Shown piece after piece: positions 1-10,919 of a stretch of DNA of 64,000 bases (its first letter is position 1; the number at the start of each line of letters is the position of its first letter). The stretch lies in NCBI GenBank assembly GCA_950097015.1, contig CATNEN010000003.1, positions 9,901,501 to 9,965,500 on the forward strand, in the 5' to 3' direction. The notes beneath the pieces were generated by a model. The model searched no databases. It saw nothing but the letters and a program-made list of their open reading frames with translations, and had not been told where the DNA came from. The stretch is from Macrostomum hystrix. Lineage: Eukaryota; Platyhelminthes; Macrostomidae. The translations under genes and the position numbers were made by a program.

Positions 1-2182
1 ACCGACGTGCAGCAATCCGGCGGAGCCATAGTTGCTAGGCTATTAAGCACTGGAAGGACTCCAACCTGCTGCAAGTAGTGCACAACCATCAGGTGATACG
101 CGTGAGGCGGCAAGGTGCCCCTCTGTGGCGCATCGGCTTTAGCAAGATTAGCTACAGTGCGTAGGGCAAAGCAGAGACGGCGACAGCGTTCGTCTAGCCT
201 TGTGTAGGCTGCAATTAGATTTGAAGTCAGGGACCGGTGCCAGGTGTTAACACTAAATCTATAGGCTACACCTGAAGTATCTTTGCATAAAATAGCCGGG
301 GCCAAATTGTCAGCTTGAGATTCTACGCTGGCAAATAGTTTTATAACATTGTCTTTCTCAATTTCGGTGCTAACCACAGTGGCCGCCGTTAGCGCGTCAA
401 CGCAGCGTTCGAATGCAACGTTAAATTCGGCATCCGCGTTACTTTTACTATCGGCCATAGTTGCGGCGTCGACTAGGACTAAGCTAAGATTAACGTCACT
501 ATCGATGGTTGATAAATGACTGATCAGACTGCCATAGATGCGAGCACTACGACCACCTCCACTGGAGCGAATGGCTTCGATTGATCGATTAGCAACAATT
601 TGGCGACGCTCTGCCTCCGCTTCGGTCAGCAACATGGAATCCGAATAATTTTTTAGATGCTCGCCGACGCCTTCACAATGCGACACCGTTGGAGGCGGCG
701 CGGCGGCGACAAAGCGTTGAAGCATCTGAGTTGGAGTATGGAATTCGAGTGGCTAGGTAGATGGCCAGGAGTTAGAGGATAGGGAATTAGATATATGGAA
801 TTTAGAGGATTGGGAAGTGGAAAGATAGGATTAGACGATTGGGAAATTGATAGATGGGATTTAGAGGATTGGGAATTGAATAGATGGGATTTAGAGGAAT
901 GGGAAGTGGATAGATGGGATTTAGAGGATTGGGAAGTGGATAGATGGGATTTAGAGGATTGGGAATTGGATAGATGGGATTTAGAGGATTGGGAATTGGA
1001 TAGATGGGATTTAGAGGATTGGGAATTTGATAGATGGGATTTAGAGGAATGGGAAGTGGATAGATGGGATTTAGAGGATTGGGAAGTAGATATATGGAAT
1101 TTAGATCATTGGGAAGTGGATAGATAGGATTTGGAGGACTGGGAAGTGGATATGGATTGGATTTAAAGGATTGGGAATTGGATAGATGGGATTTAGAGGA
1201 TTGGGAAGAGGATAGATGGGATTTAGAGGATTGGGATGTGGATAGATAGGATTTGGAGGACTGGGAAGTAGATAGATAGGATTTGGAGGACTGGGAAGTA
1301 GATAGATAGGATTTGGAGCACTGGGAAGTGGATAGATAGGATTAATAAGGATGAGAAGTGTAATAGATAGACGGGATTTAGAAGATTGGGAAATGTAGAT
1401 GGTATTCAAAGGATTGGGAAGTAAATAGAGGGGATTTAGAGGACTTCGTATTGGATACATGTGATTTTGAGGACCTAGGAAGCGGTGAAATGGGATTTAG
1501 ACGGATGGGAAAGGGATAGATGGGCTGGGATTTTTATGTTTGTGAATTGGATGGATGGGATTTAGAGGATTGGAAAGTGAAATGGCGGACCAAAAAGTAT
1601 ATCTAAATTGAAAAAAATCTAGAACAGAACACAAACCTGAGTTTCGGACTTGATTCGATGCCTAGTTGAGTCAACGTGATCCCAGGCCTTTGACAGGTTG
1701 TCAATATGCACAGCGCACTGCCTGCATTGGTACAATGCCCTAGGAAATTTCTGAGCAGGCTTCAACAAAGGGTGAATATACTCAGCTTCGAGGCGATCCA
1801 AATCAATGTCTGAAGGCTTAGTAGGATCCAAAGGCGCTCTAGGATTGGCACCGGCGATTGACTTGCAAACGGTGCTAGCAGGACGGCAGACTAGCAGCTG
1901 GCCATTGTTAGGATCCGTACGGACCGTGGATCCGGCGGAGGCCAACGGCTTAGCCGGCTGATTGCTGGACGATGACGTAGAAGAACAGTTTCTAGCCGTT
2001 GATTCAGTTGATTGAGGAGGCCTATTGTCGGCTACAACTGTCTGCGGCTGGATCCGATTCTGCTGTGGTTGCGACGGCTGCTGCTGCTGCTTGTTTTGCT
2101 TGTTCTTCTTTTTCGACTTCTTAGATGGTACAGGACCAGCATCTATACTAACTGTGGTAGAAGCGATTGCCTTGCTATCCAT
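1..2182 (-). CDS. TUT4/TUT7-like terminal uridylyltransferase, N-terminal part (partial at window start)
   Basis: Two exons are visible: 1637-2182 (start ATG at 2182, 182 codons, donor CAG|GTTTGT) and <1-725 (acceptor CAACTCAG, phase 0). Exon 1 is low-complexity (Lys, Gln and Ser rich). It then carries a C2H2-like finger (YQCRQCAVHIDNL, then HVDSTRHR) preceded by LDRLEAEYIHPLLKP, the arrangement I recall from the start of vertebrate TUT4/TUT7 (ZCCHC11/ZCCHC6). Exon 2 has the first nucleotidyltransferase-like module: YGS near residue 246, SDVN near 258, and the PAP-associated core PHAYHLMVVHYLQQ...VLPVL. The second catalytic Asp is Asn (SDVN), as in the inactive N-terminal module of TUT4/7. 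The active module would lie beyond position 1. The family uridylates RNA 3' ends (pre-let-7, mRNA). The intron is almost wholly a 30-bp minisatellite. Assignment is by motif recall, without a database search. Confidence 0.85.
775..1590. repeat. 30-bp minisatellite filling TUT-like intron 1
   Basis: Tandem units contain GATAGATGGGATTTAGAGGA then TTGGGAATTG, with period 30 bp and increasing divergence after about 1120. The array begins about 50 nt from each splice site of the intron at 726-1636. Because the period is a multiple of three, it stays open in several frames, which is not evidence for coding. Confidence 0.95.
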
Positions 2183-2334
2183 TGCCCGTTTTCTACCGCC
2201 GACAATGCGTGTTGATTCTGTTAGGTCTTCGATTTTGGTACAATGTCGCTAATTTATAGAAAATTGCTTAATAAATAACTGGAAAGACGTGTGGTTTTGG
2301 GTCTGAAAAACTACAATTAGCCTTATAGACTTAT

Positions 2335-4632
2335 TGAATTAGACCCTAATTATCCTTAACTTTACTTTATCCTTATGCGCTAAGTTACTGAATAACATCC
2401 TAATTATCCTCAGATTTAGTTAATTATGAAGTAATTATCCTTAGATTTAGTCTATCACGCAACTAATTATCCTCAAATTTAGTATATCACGCACTAATTA
2501 TCCTCAAATTTAGTATATCACGAACTAATTATCATTCGATGTAGTCTATCACGCAACTAATTATCCTTAAATTTAGTCTTATCACGCACTAATTATCATT
2601 CGATGTAGCTTATCACGCAACTAATTATCCTCAAATTTAGTATATCACGAACTAATTATCATTCGATGTAGTCTATCACGCAACTAATTATCCTCAAATT
2701 TAGTCTATCACGCACTAATTATCATTCGATGTAGTCTATCACGCAACTAATTATCCTCAAATTTAGTCTATCACGAACTAATTATCATTCGATGTAGTCT
2801 ATCACGCAACTAATTATCCTCAAATTTAGTCTATCACGCACTAATTATCCTCAAATTTAGTATATCACGAACTAATTATCATTCGATGTAGTCTATCACG
2901 CAACTAATTATCCTCAAATTTAGTATATCACGAACTAATTATCATTCGATGTAGTCTATCACGCAACTAATTATCCTTAAATTTAGTCTTATCACGCACT
3001 AATTATCATTCGATGTAGCTTATCACGCAACTAATTATCCTCAAATTTAGTATATCACGAACTAATTATCATTCGATGTAGTCTATCACGCAACTAATTA
3101 TCCTCAAATTTAGTCTATCACGCACTAATTATCATTCGATGTAGTCTATCACGCAACTAATTATCCTCAAATTTAGTCTATCACGAACTAATTATCATTC
3201 GATGTAGTCTATCACGCAACTAATTATCCTCAAATTTAGTCTATCACGCACTAATTATCATTCGATGTAGTCCTTCACGCAACTAATTATCCTCAAATTT
3301 AGTCTATCACGCACTAATTATCATTCGATGTAGTCTATCACGCAACTAATTATCCTCAAATTTAGTATATCACGCACTAATTATCATTCGATGTAGTCTA
3401 TCACGCAACTAATTATCCTCAAATTTAGTCTATCACGCACTAATTATCATTCGATGTAGTCTATCACGCAACTAATTATCCTCAAATTTAGTCTATCACG
3501 AACTAATTATCATTCGATGTAGTCTATCACGCAACTAATTATCCTCAAATTTAGTATATCACGCACTAATTATCATTCGATGTAGTCTATCACGCAACTA
3601 ATTATCCTCAAATTTAGTATATCACGCACTAATTATCATTCGATGTAGTCTATCACGCAACTAATTATCCTCAAATTTAGTCTATCACGCACTAATTATC
3701 ATTCGATGTAGTCCATCACGCAACTAATTATCCTCAAATTTAGTCTATCACGAACTAATTATCATTCGATGTAGTCTATCACGCAACTAATTATCCTCAA
3801 ATTTAGTCTATCACGCACTAATTATCATTCGATGTAGTCCATCACGCAACTAATTATCCTCAAATTTAGTCTATCACGCACTAATTATCATTCGATGTAG
3901 TCTATCACGCAACTAATTATCCTCAAATTTAGTATATCACGCACTAATTATCATTCGATGTAGTCTATCACGCAACTAATTATCCTCAAATTTAGTCTAT
4001 CACGCACTAATTATCATTCGATGTAGCTTATCACGCAACTAATTATCCTCAAATTTAGTATATCACGAACTAATTATCATTCGATGTAGTCTATCACGCA
4101 ACTAATTATCCTCAAATTTAGTCTATCACGCACTAATTATCATTCGATGTAGTCTATCACGCAACTAATTATCCTCAAATTTAGTATATCACGCACTAAT
4201 TATCATTCGATGTAGTCTATCACGCAACTAATTATCCTCAAATTTAGTCTATCACGCACTAATTATCATTCGATGTAGTCTATCACGCAACTAATTATCC
4301 TCAAATTTAGTCTATCACGCACTAATTATCATTCGATGTAGTCTATCACGCAACTAATTATCCTCAAATTTAGTATATCACGCACTAATTATCATTCGAT
4401 GTAGTCTATCACGCAACTAATTATCCTCAAATTTAGTATATCACGAACTAGTTTATCATTCGATGTAGTCTATCACGCAACTAATTATCCTCAAATTTAG
4501 TATATCACGAACTAATTATCATTCGATGTAGTCTATCACGCAACTAATTATCCTGAAATTTTTAGTCTATCACGCTCTAATTATCCTTAAGTTTAGTCTA
4601 TCACGAACTAATTATCCTCAAATTTAGAATAT
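2335..4632. repeat. Higher-order dimeric minisatellite (about 63 bp)
   Basis: The array has two alternating related subunits. One (about 32 bp) contains CTAATTATCCTCAAATTTA and the other (about 31 bp) CTAATTATCATTCGATGTA. Both are followed by GTCTATCACGC. The A-B dimer of about 63 bp is repeated roughly 35 times, with degenerate edges and occasional A-A runs. A block around 2561-2800 recurs about 410 bp later (rare variants ATCCTTAAATTTAGTCTT and GTAGCTTATC), showing multi-unit duplication. It lies between the N6AMT1 and TUT-like genes. Confidence 0.95.
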
Positions 4633-4846
4633 CATGTCACATGAATTAAATAACTACACTTAATATCCAAAATCCACAACTCAAACGCAATCAAAAAATA
4701 ATAAAATGTTTTTGTCAGTTCAAAACGCATTATTCAAGTCATTTAATATGTTAAATGCAAGCAAGCTACTTTGAAATGACGTAATGATCTAAAAGATCTG
4801 ATTATCGCAAAAAAATAATATAGTTCAGGGCCTCATAGCGTAAGAT

Positions 4847-6469
4847 TTAAGCAGGTCTGTCATCACCGCCCCTCTCAAACCGCAAGACAGACAAATTTTC
4901 ACCGGCACAATGCCTATCAAGTATTGATTTAGCGCGGAAACCAAGACTGCGCATTTTTGAAGCCACTTCCTCAGGTCGATTCTCTTTTAGTAGCAACAGA
5001 TAGAAGGCTGTTAACGCTGGAACTGGTCTTAATAATCGACTGGCTTCGATCAATAAACGATCGATAACACGGCGACCGTCTAGACCGCCAGCCCAGGCCG
5101 CTGCTAAACCGGGCGAGCCTACTTCATCGTCGGGTGTTGGCACGTAGGGTGGATTGCACAGGATCAGATCAGCGCAACTGAGGGGTCGGGTGTTGAGGTA
5201 AGCATATAAGGTTAAAATGGTGAAAGATAAATTGAATATTAATGTGATCGCGGTAAATCAAAGAGAATCTAACTGGGTAGCGGCATATCAAAGCGCATCT
5301 AACTAGGTAGCGGTTAATCAAATTGAAACTAACTGGGTAGCGGTTAATCAAAGAGAAACTAACTGGGTAGCGGTTAATCAAAGAGAAACTAACTGGGTAG
5401 CGGTTAATCAAAGAGAATCTAACTGGGTAGCGGTTAATCAAAGAGAATCTAACTGGGTAGCGGTTAATCAAAGAGAATCTAACTGGGTAGCGGTTAATCA
5501 AAGAGAATCTAACTGGGTAGCGGTTAATCAAATAGAAACTAACTGGGTAGCGGTTAATCAAAGAGAAACTAACAGGGTAGCGGTTAATCAAAGAGAAACT
5601 AACTGGGTAGCGGAATATCAAAGAGCATCCAACTGGGTAGCGGTTAATCAAAGAGAAACTAACTGGGTAGCGGCATATCAAAGAGCATCTAACTGGGTAG
5701 CGGTTAATCAAATTGAAACTAACTGGGTAGCGGTTAATCAAAGAGAAACTAACTGGGTAGCGGTTAATCAAAGAGAAACTAACTGGGTAGCGGAATATCA
5801 AATAGAGCCTAACTGGGTAGCGGCATATCAAAGAGCATCTAACTGGGTAGCGTTAAATCAAAGAGAATCTAACTGTACAGCGGCACATGAAAGAGAATCT
5901 AATTGGGTAGCGGTAAATCAAAGATAATATAACTGGGTAGCGTTAAATAAAATAGAATATTACTGGGTACGGTAGTAGTAAATCAAAAAGAATCTAACAG
6001 GGTAGCGGCGGCAATCAATTTAAATTTAACATGGTAGCAGCGGCACATAAAATGAAATCTAACTCGGTAGCGGCGCATAAAAAATGGAAAAAAGTACTTC
6101 ATTAGAAAGAATCAGAAAAACCAGAATCACCAACCCAGATCGCAGACAGCAAGCTAGGTCCGAGATAGCAGGCATCAGATGATCGCATGTGACACGTGTA
6201 CATAAGCTAGCTGCAGGGTTAATATCAGTGCAAATGCAGGCACAGAAATTTGCAGTAGAATCACTGAGCACATGTTTATGTAGGTGAGCACTGATAATAC
6301 CACTGCCAATGCCAATCTCAACAGACAGACTGGGCTGAAGCTTGTGCCTTAGATAATCAGCTTCCATATCTAAACAGTCCAAAAATAGAAAGCTATCTTC
6401 ACTGGCAGGATAGACAGAGGCAAAATCACCTTTGCCAGCGTGACTTGTGTCTGGGGTGAGTTTTTGCAA
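4847..6469 (-). CDS. N6AMT1: N6AMT1/HemK2-type protein glutamine (and H4 lysine) methyltransferase
   Basis: Exons are 6135-6469 and 4847-5177 (stop TAA at 4847-4849), joined in phase 2 across donor GG|GTTGGT and acceptor CCCCTCAG. The product is about 221 residues plus the initiator, against 214 in human. The SAM-binding motif VEIGIGSGIISAHL, then CTDINPAA, and the catalytic NPPY (LILCNPPYVPTP, at the start of the second exon) are all present, followed by GSPGLAAAWAGG. With TRMT112, this family methylates the GGQ glutamine of eRF1 and acts as KMT9 on histone H4. The exon begins at acceptor TTTCTTGCAG in phase 0 and has no ATG of its own. The distance from there to the conserved GDFASVYP matches the family N-terminus, so the start codon probably comes from a spliced leader or an unseen tiny exon. 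The intron is packed with a 30-bp array. Confidence 0.92.
5245..6075. repeat. 30-bp minisatellite in the N6AMT1 intron
   Basis: Units begin AACTGGGTAGCGGTTAATCA followed by AAGAGAATCT. They are regular from about 5270 to 5870 and then degenerate to about 6075. On the gene (minus) strand each unit reads ...CGCTACCCAG|TT, resembling a 3' splice site. The array starts about 65 nt after the donor. Confidence 0.95.
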
Positions 6470-6475
6470 CTGCAA

Positions 6476-7082
6476 GAAATTCCAATGATTTATGCACTTT
6501 CAACAACAATTTAGACTTAAAACAGAAATAATACTAGCACTCAAGAAATTAACAAGCAAATGTGAGTGTGTCCTTATGGACCAATCATAATAATCTTATT
6601 TTAAAGCAGATAAATGCTTTGAAGATCATGAAAAGATAACTTTATTAGTAAATAATGATACAATTATTTCACAAAAAATAAGTTAACTTTGTTTACAAAT
6701 TTTGGTAACTTTGAAAATTTCTAAATCAAATATTTATACAACCAGAACAAATTGAAATACAATAACATAAAAAGTTTGAGAAAATTATAAATATAATATT
6801 ATATATATAATTTACTATGCATTGGAAGTTGGCTGGCTAAAGGGCATAAAGTTTACAAAAATGACCAAGTTTTGTCTCTGTAGTTACACCTCAAATAAAA
6901 GCAATATCACTCAGGTCAGGGACCTTGGTGCAAGAGGGGTTTTTCCACTCTGCTACTCACTTGTATGCTAGTTACATCCTACCATTATGTCTAGTGAATT
7001 GGAATATTTTCAATTATAAACAAATGGGAGTAGATATTATCTTAAACTTGTTAGGCCTAGTAGCTAGGGAAGGGTTACTCAC
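6476..7082. other. AT-rich spacer, no gene seen
   Basis: The sequence is AT-rich and unique. At about 6905-6935 a short stretch (GTCAGGGACCTTGGTGCAAG) matches the inverted tRNA-like head of the SINE-B family seen at 62.9 kb, so it is probably a truncated SINE end. I see no supportable coding exon. Confidence 0.5.
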
Positions 7083-7726
7083 TAGGGTAATGTATCATCA
7101 ACCAAACAAGAATGTGTATTTTTTTAACTTCAAACCTAAGCTACAGATTTTCTATTTAAGATATGATGATAAATCAAAAGCCAAGTTATAGAAAACAGTT
7201 ACATCTTTCTAAAAAGTATCTGCTTTTGCTATTTTGACAAATAGAAAAAATGTTATTCCTGCTTTTTATCTAAAACCGAACAATGATTTTCATGTATCTT
7301 CAAACCAAACAGCGAATTTGATGTTTGGTTTTACTATTTGAGTGAGTGGTTTAATCTTATTTTTAAGGAGTGATCTATCATGAATTATGTCATTTGAAAG
7401 CATTTTTCATGCTCTATAAATAACTACATTTATGGTCATTTAATTGGCAAGCAACCGCATACAATCTTCGTCTAAAGTACATACTGAAAAAATGTTAAAA
7501 AGTATGCTTTTGCAATAAAAATTTCTACTGAAACATCAATATCTTTTTTCCTCTTAATGCTTCATTGCACATCATGCCTCAGCTTGTAGATAATTTCTTC
7601 AACTTTCAAATTAGTTGTTCTGTGAAACACAATAGCTTGTTTCTGTCTTGCACGAGACCAAGGAAGGAGTCAAAATTCTTGTTCGGTTTTGAAGATACAC
7701 TGTTCGGTTGATGATACATTACCCTA
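7083..7726. mobile_element. TIR DNA element, copy 1 (TA-flanked, non-autonomous)
   Basis: The left end GGGTAATGTATCATCAACC (7085 on) is the inverted complement of the right end GGTTGATGATACATTACCC (to 7724). Each end abuts TA, suggesting a TA target duplication as in Tc1/mariner-like elements. The inverted similarity extends inward (AACCAAACAAGAAT against ATTCTTGTTCGGTT). No transposase frame is visible in the 640 bp. The 3' half is shared with copy 2 at 8761-9519. Confidence 0.85.
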
Positions 7727-8760
7727 ATCCTTGTACCATTATTTACCTAATAATCATGAGCTAGAGTTTTGAACCTAAGGATTTAAATGCTTTTGCTCTT
7801 ATATTTGGTCAATGGCCAAATTTTTTATACAAGAACCAAAACTAAAACCTAAGAACCACTAAAACTATATGCACATACTCCAAATAAAATGGAGAGTAAT
7901 CCATTCTTAAAAAGATTAACCCATGGCCTCTGAAGCCTTTAGGCATACAGAGAACAATTATAGAGACAAATATTCAATCTCATAATTATATTTGAATTTT
8001 AAGCTAGAGCAAATAATCTTATAACTGAGATAATAATAACATTGGTTACAGATCAATTTGTCATATTCTAAAACTTCATATGATGATGACGATTTGCACA
8101 AAAGTATCACAATATTCAATTTAATATGACAATCTTGACTATTTACATTTATTCCTCATTTTAATTACGAATGCAATTTGATGATGCATAATTCAAACAA
8201 TTAATTGATTTAAAGGCCGTTAAAAGTAAATGCAGATAAAAAAAGTGCCAATAAATGCATTAGGTAGGCACAACAAACAAACAATTAAATTGATTGGATG
8301 AAAGACAGTTTAAAGAAGATGCAGATAAAATTACCAATAAAATTGCAAGCACAACAAACATGCCCTGTTGAATAAAATTGTGCAATTGTTTGGAGCTGTA
8401 AGTCAAATTAAGCAGTTTAATGGTAAATACTTTCGTGTTGCAGCCAATAGCTGGCATGCAGGAATCTACAGATGGACAGCTGTCCAGTTGTATACAGTCT
8501 CCACAGGTCACTGAGTCATGTCTGAAGCTCCTCATATTTTACATGATGATCACTACTTTCTGAGCCTTGAAGCACTAGTTCAGCCCCAAATAACAATATG
8601 ACAATTTTGTGAATGTCACATGTCCAATGCGGACAAAATGACGCTTTAGATAATGTTGCTATTTTTTTACAACCTCTTAATTTGAGCCTGGGTGGCCATA
8701 ATGTTTTTTGTTGAAATATATATAGAACTATGCATGCTTGAGTTATAAGTCCAAATTATG
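7727..8760. other. AT-rich spacer between the two TIR element copies
   Basis: AT-rich sequence. The minus-strand open stretch at 8260-8535 has no recognisable domain, and I do not support it as a gene. Confidence 0.5.
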
Positions 8761-9519
8761 TAGGGTAATGTATCATCAACCAAATAACTAAATTTATGGT
8801 CATTTAATTGGCAAGCAACCACATACAATCTTCATCTAAAGTACATACTAAAAAATGTTGTTAAGAAGTATGCTTTTGCAATAAAAATTTCTACTGAAAC
8901 ATCAATATCTTTCTTTCCTCTTAATGCTTCATTGCACATCATGCCTCAGCTTGTAGATAATTTCTTCAACTTTCAAATTAGTTGTTCTGTGAAACACAAT
9001 AGCTTGTTTGGCTATGGTAGAGTTCCGTTCGTTATATTATTTTGCAATTCAAAATGACTGCGGACAGGTTAAACAAGTTTTACGACCAACGCAGCAACAT
9101 TTAAACAACACGAGGACACTCAGAAAAGTTCATCAGAGGTTCATCAGTTCCTTATCTGTTCATCAAGTTGGATAGGCCCTAATAGTGGGACACCCAATAC
9201 ATGAAGTTGACGAATGTATTGACTGGGTATAGACTCAAATGACTCAAATAGTTGGTGAGGCAACTTGAGCAACTTGAGCCGATAAGGTCTTGACTTGAGC
9301 CAACAGTCAATTTTAGACCATAGACATACATATGCCACGTCATGCCAAATCGTCCGTTGCATTACTGGGCTTTTGGCACCATTTTGAAATTGAAAAATAA
9401 TATAACGAACGGAACTCCACCATAGCCGCTTGTTTCTGTCTTGCACGAGACCAAGGAAGGAGTCAAAATTCTTGTTTGGTTTTGAAGATACACTGTTTGG
9501 TTGATGATACATTGCCCTA
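8761..9519. mobile_element. TIR DNA element, copy 2 (internally deleted, interrupted by a second element)
   Basis: This copy has the same TIRs as the copy at 7083-7726 (left GGGTAATGTATCATCAACC, right ending GATACATTGCCC), flanked by TA. It lacks about 300 bp of the left interior of copy 1 (joins at ACCAAATAACTAAATTTATG) and carries a 418-bp insertion at 9010-9427. Without the insertion it is about 330 bp. Confidence 0.85.
9010..9427. mobile_element. 418-bp TIR element nested in copy 2, 8-bp target duplication
   Basis: The ends are inverted repeats of about 47 bp. The left end begins GGCTATGGTAGAGTTCCGTT and the right end finishes AACGGAACTCCACCATAGCC, with few mismatches. The 8-bp direct repeat GCTTGTTT flanks it (9002-9009 and 9428-9435). 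Copy 1 has a single GCTTGTTT at 7635-7642, the pre-insertion site. An 8-bp duplication fits hAT, Merlin or P-type transposition, and which of these is unresolved. The interior is non-coding as far as I can tell. Confidence 0.9.
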
Positions 9520-10900
9520 TAGGTGCTAGAATTCTAGGCAGCTACAGAATTGCATCAATATAAGTTGCTATGTAAGTCACAATATAAATAATTTTGTTAG
9601 TACTTAGATTTGAAGGCAATACTTATTGGCCAATGCCCACAGTAGTATAATTTAGAATAAAAATGTGCAAAAACACACAGCTTCTGATTGACACAACAAG
9701 TCTACATGACATAACAAATCCTGTTCTGCCCATTCTAAGGTGAAAAGCTTAAAAATTGTTAATGGCAAAACATTAGCACTAGACCAAGCTAGGCCTAAAT
9801 GCTAGGCCTACAGAATTTACACAGTGCAAAACAGCTAAAAATACTACTTTAAAATGGTGAAATTTGTACATAAGATTTTAAAAGTGCAAGTGTACAGTAC
9901 AACTACAAGCTACACCTACATTGAGTTATAAATGAAAGCATTATTCCATTAATGTGGATCAATTAAAAAAATAATAATAATAAAAGCATACATTTCTTGT
10001 AAATAAATTGTTTCTGCTGCTAGTTTTACATATTTTATATCCACTGATGATCTGATCAACCAAGATTCGCCAATTGAAACTAAAGTGATGTAGCCAGTAG
10101 TAACGCCCGTAAAAGAGCTTTGATATTTTGATATTTGATAATTGGCTCAGGTAAGCAACCTGTTTATTTGATAGATAAATATCTTTCGCTATACCCCACA
10201 AAATTCAAACTCACGGTTAAATTTAAACTAATATGATTAAGTAAAACAAATATTTAAATAAGTTGAACCCAATTAGATCTTCAATCTCCAAAATATATAC
10301 AAATTACTTCGAAATTGTATATATTTTTAATTAAAAGGCATAGAACAATACCCCATAAGGTTGTGCAGTTTGACACTGTTAATGTACTGGGACTGCTGTT
10401 GTGCAATAGGACGCTGTTAACGGGAGAATGGCCACAATTACTTCTATAACCCAAAAAATTCATTTGATGTTGACTACAATACTTTTAGGTGGTATATAAA
10501 CTGCAATAGCTGATCGATCACCTCGTGATTAAATATTGCGGGGATTAGCAATTGCGATTAGCGATTAGTTATAATTAGCGGTTAATTAGAGCTTAGCGAT
10601 AAGCTATAATTGCGGCCGGTGCACTGATCTGGAAGGTCTTGTGTGTAGACAATTTTCATCACCTCCACGTACACGATCCTTTTAATGTATCGAAACTTAA
10701 AGTACTTATCGCGTCTCGATCTTGATCGAGAGGTCTTGATATCTCAGCATATAGATTTCTCAGTGGCTGATCCGCAGCGCGCTTCTTACACACATGATGA
10801 ACTGTACTGTTGCCAGTTGATGCTAAAGTTTACGGAATCAGTGCATTTTATGCTTATTTCTGTTCATACATTACATTTGTTGTATGTACTACCGGTCGTA
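9520..10900. other. AT-rich spacer, no gene seen
   Basis: AT-rich unique sequence. Open stretches on either strand are short and show no domain signature. Confidence 0.5.
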
Positions 10901-10919
10901 GAACCGCTTTTTTCACAGT

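Noticed and set aside
795-1460. WELDRWDLED-type repeat proteins on either strand
   Set aside because: The frame is a 30-bp minisatellite lying inside the TUT-like intron with good splice sites on both sides.
2012-2252. Leucine/cysteine-rich plus frames
   Set aside because: Antisense shadows of the Gln-rich exon 1 of the TUT-like gene.
2335-4632. CRISPR-like regular repeats
   Set aside because: The units are contiguous with no unique spacers, and the genome is clearly eukaryotic. It is a tandem satellite.
5169-5831. FSLINRYPVS repeat protein
   Set aside because: The 30-bp array within the N6AMT1 intron.
6925-7191. 88-codon plus frame
   Set aside because: It crosses the left end of a TIR element and part of a SINE fragment, with no domain.
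9144-9512. Minus-strand 122-codon frame
   Set aside because: It spans the nested TIR element and its host element, including the TIR itself, and has no transposase motif.
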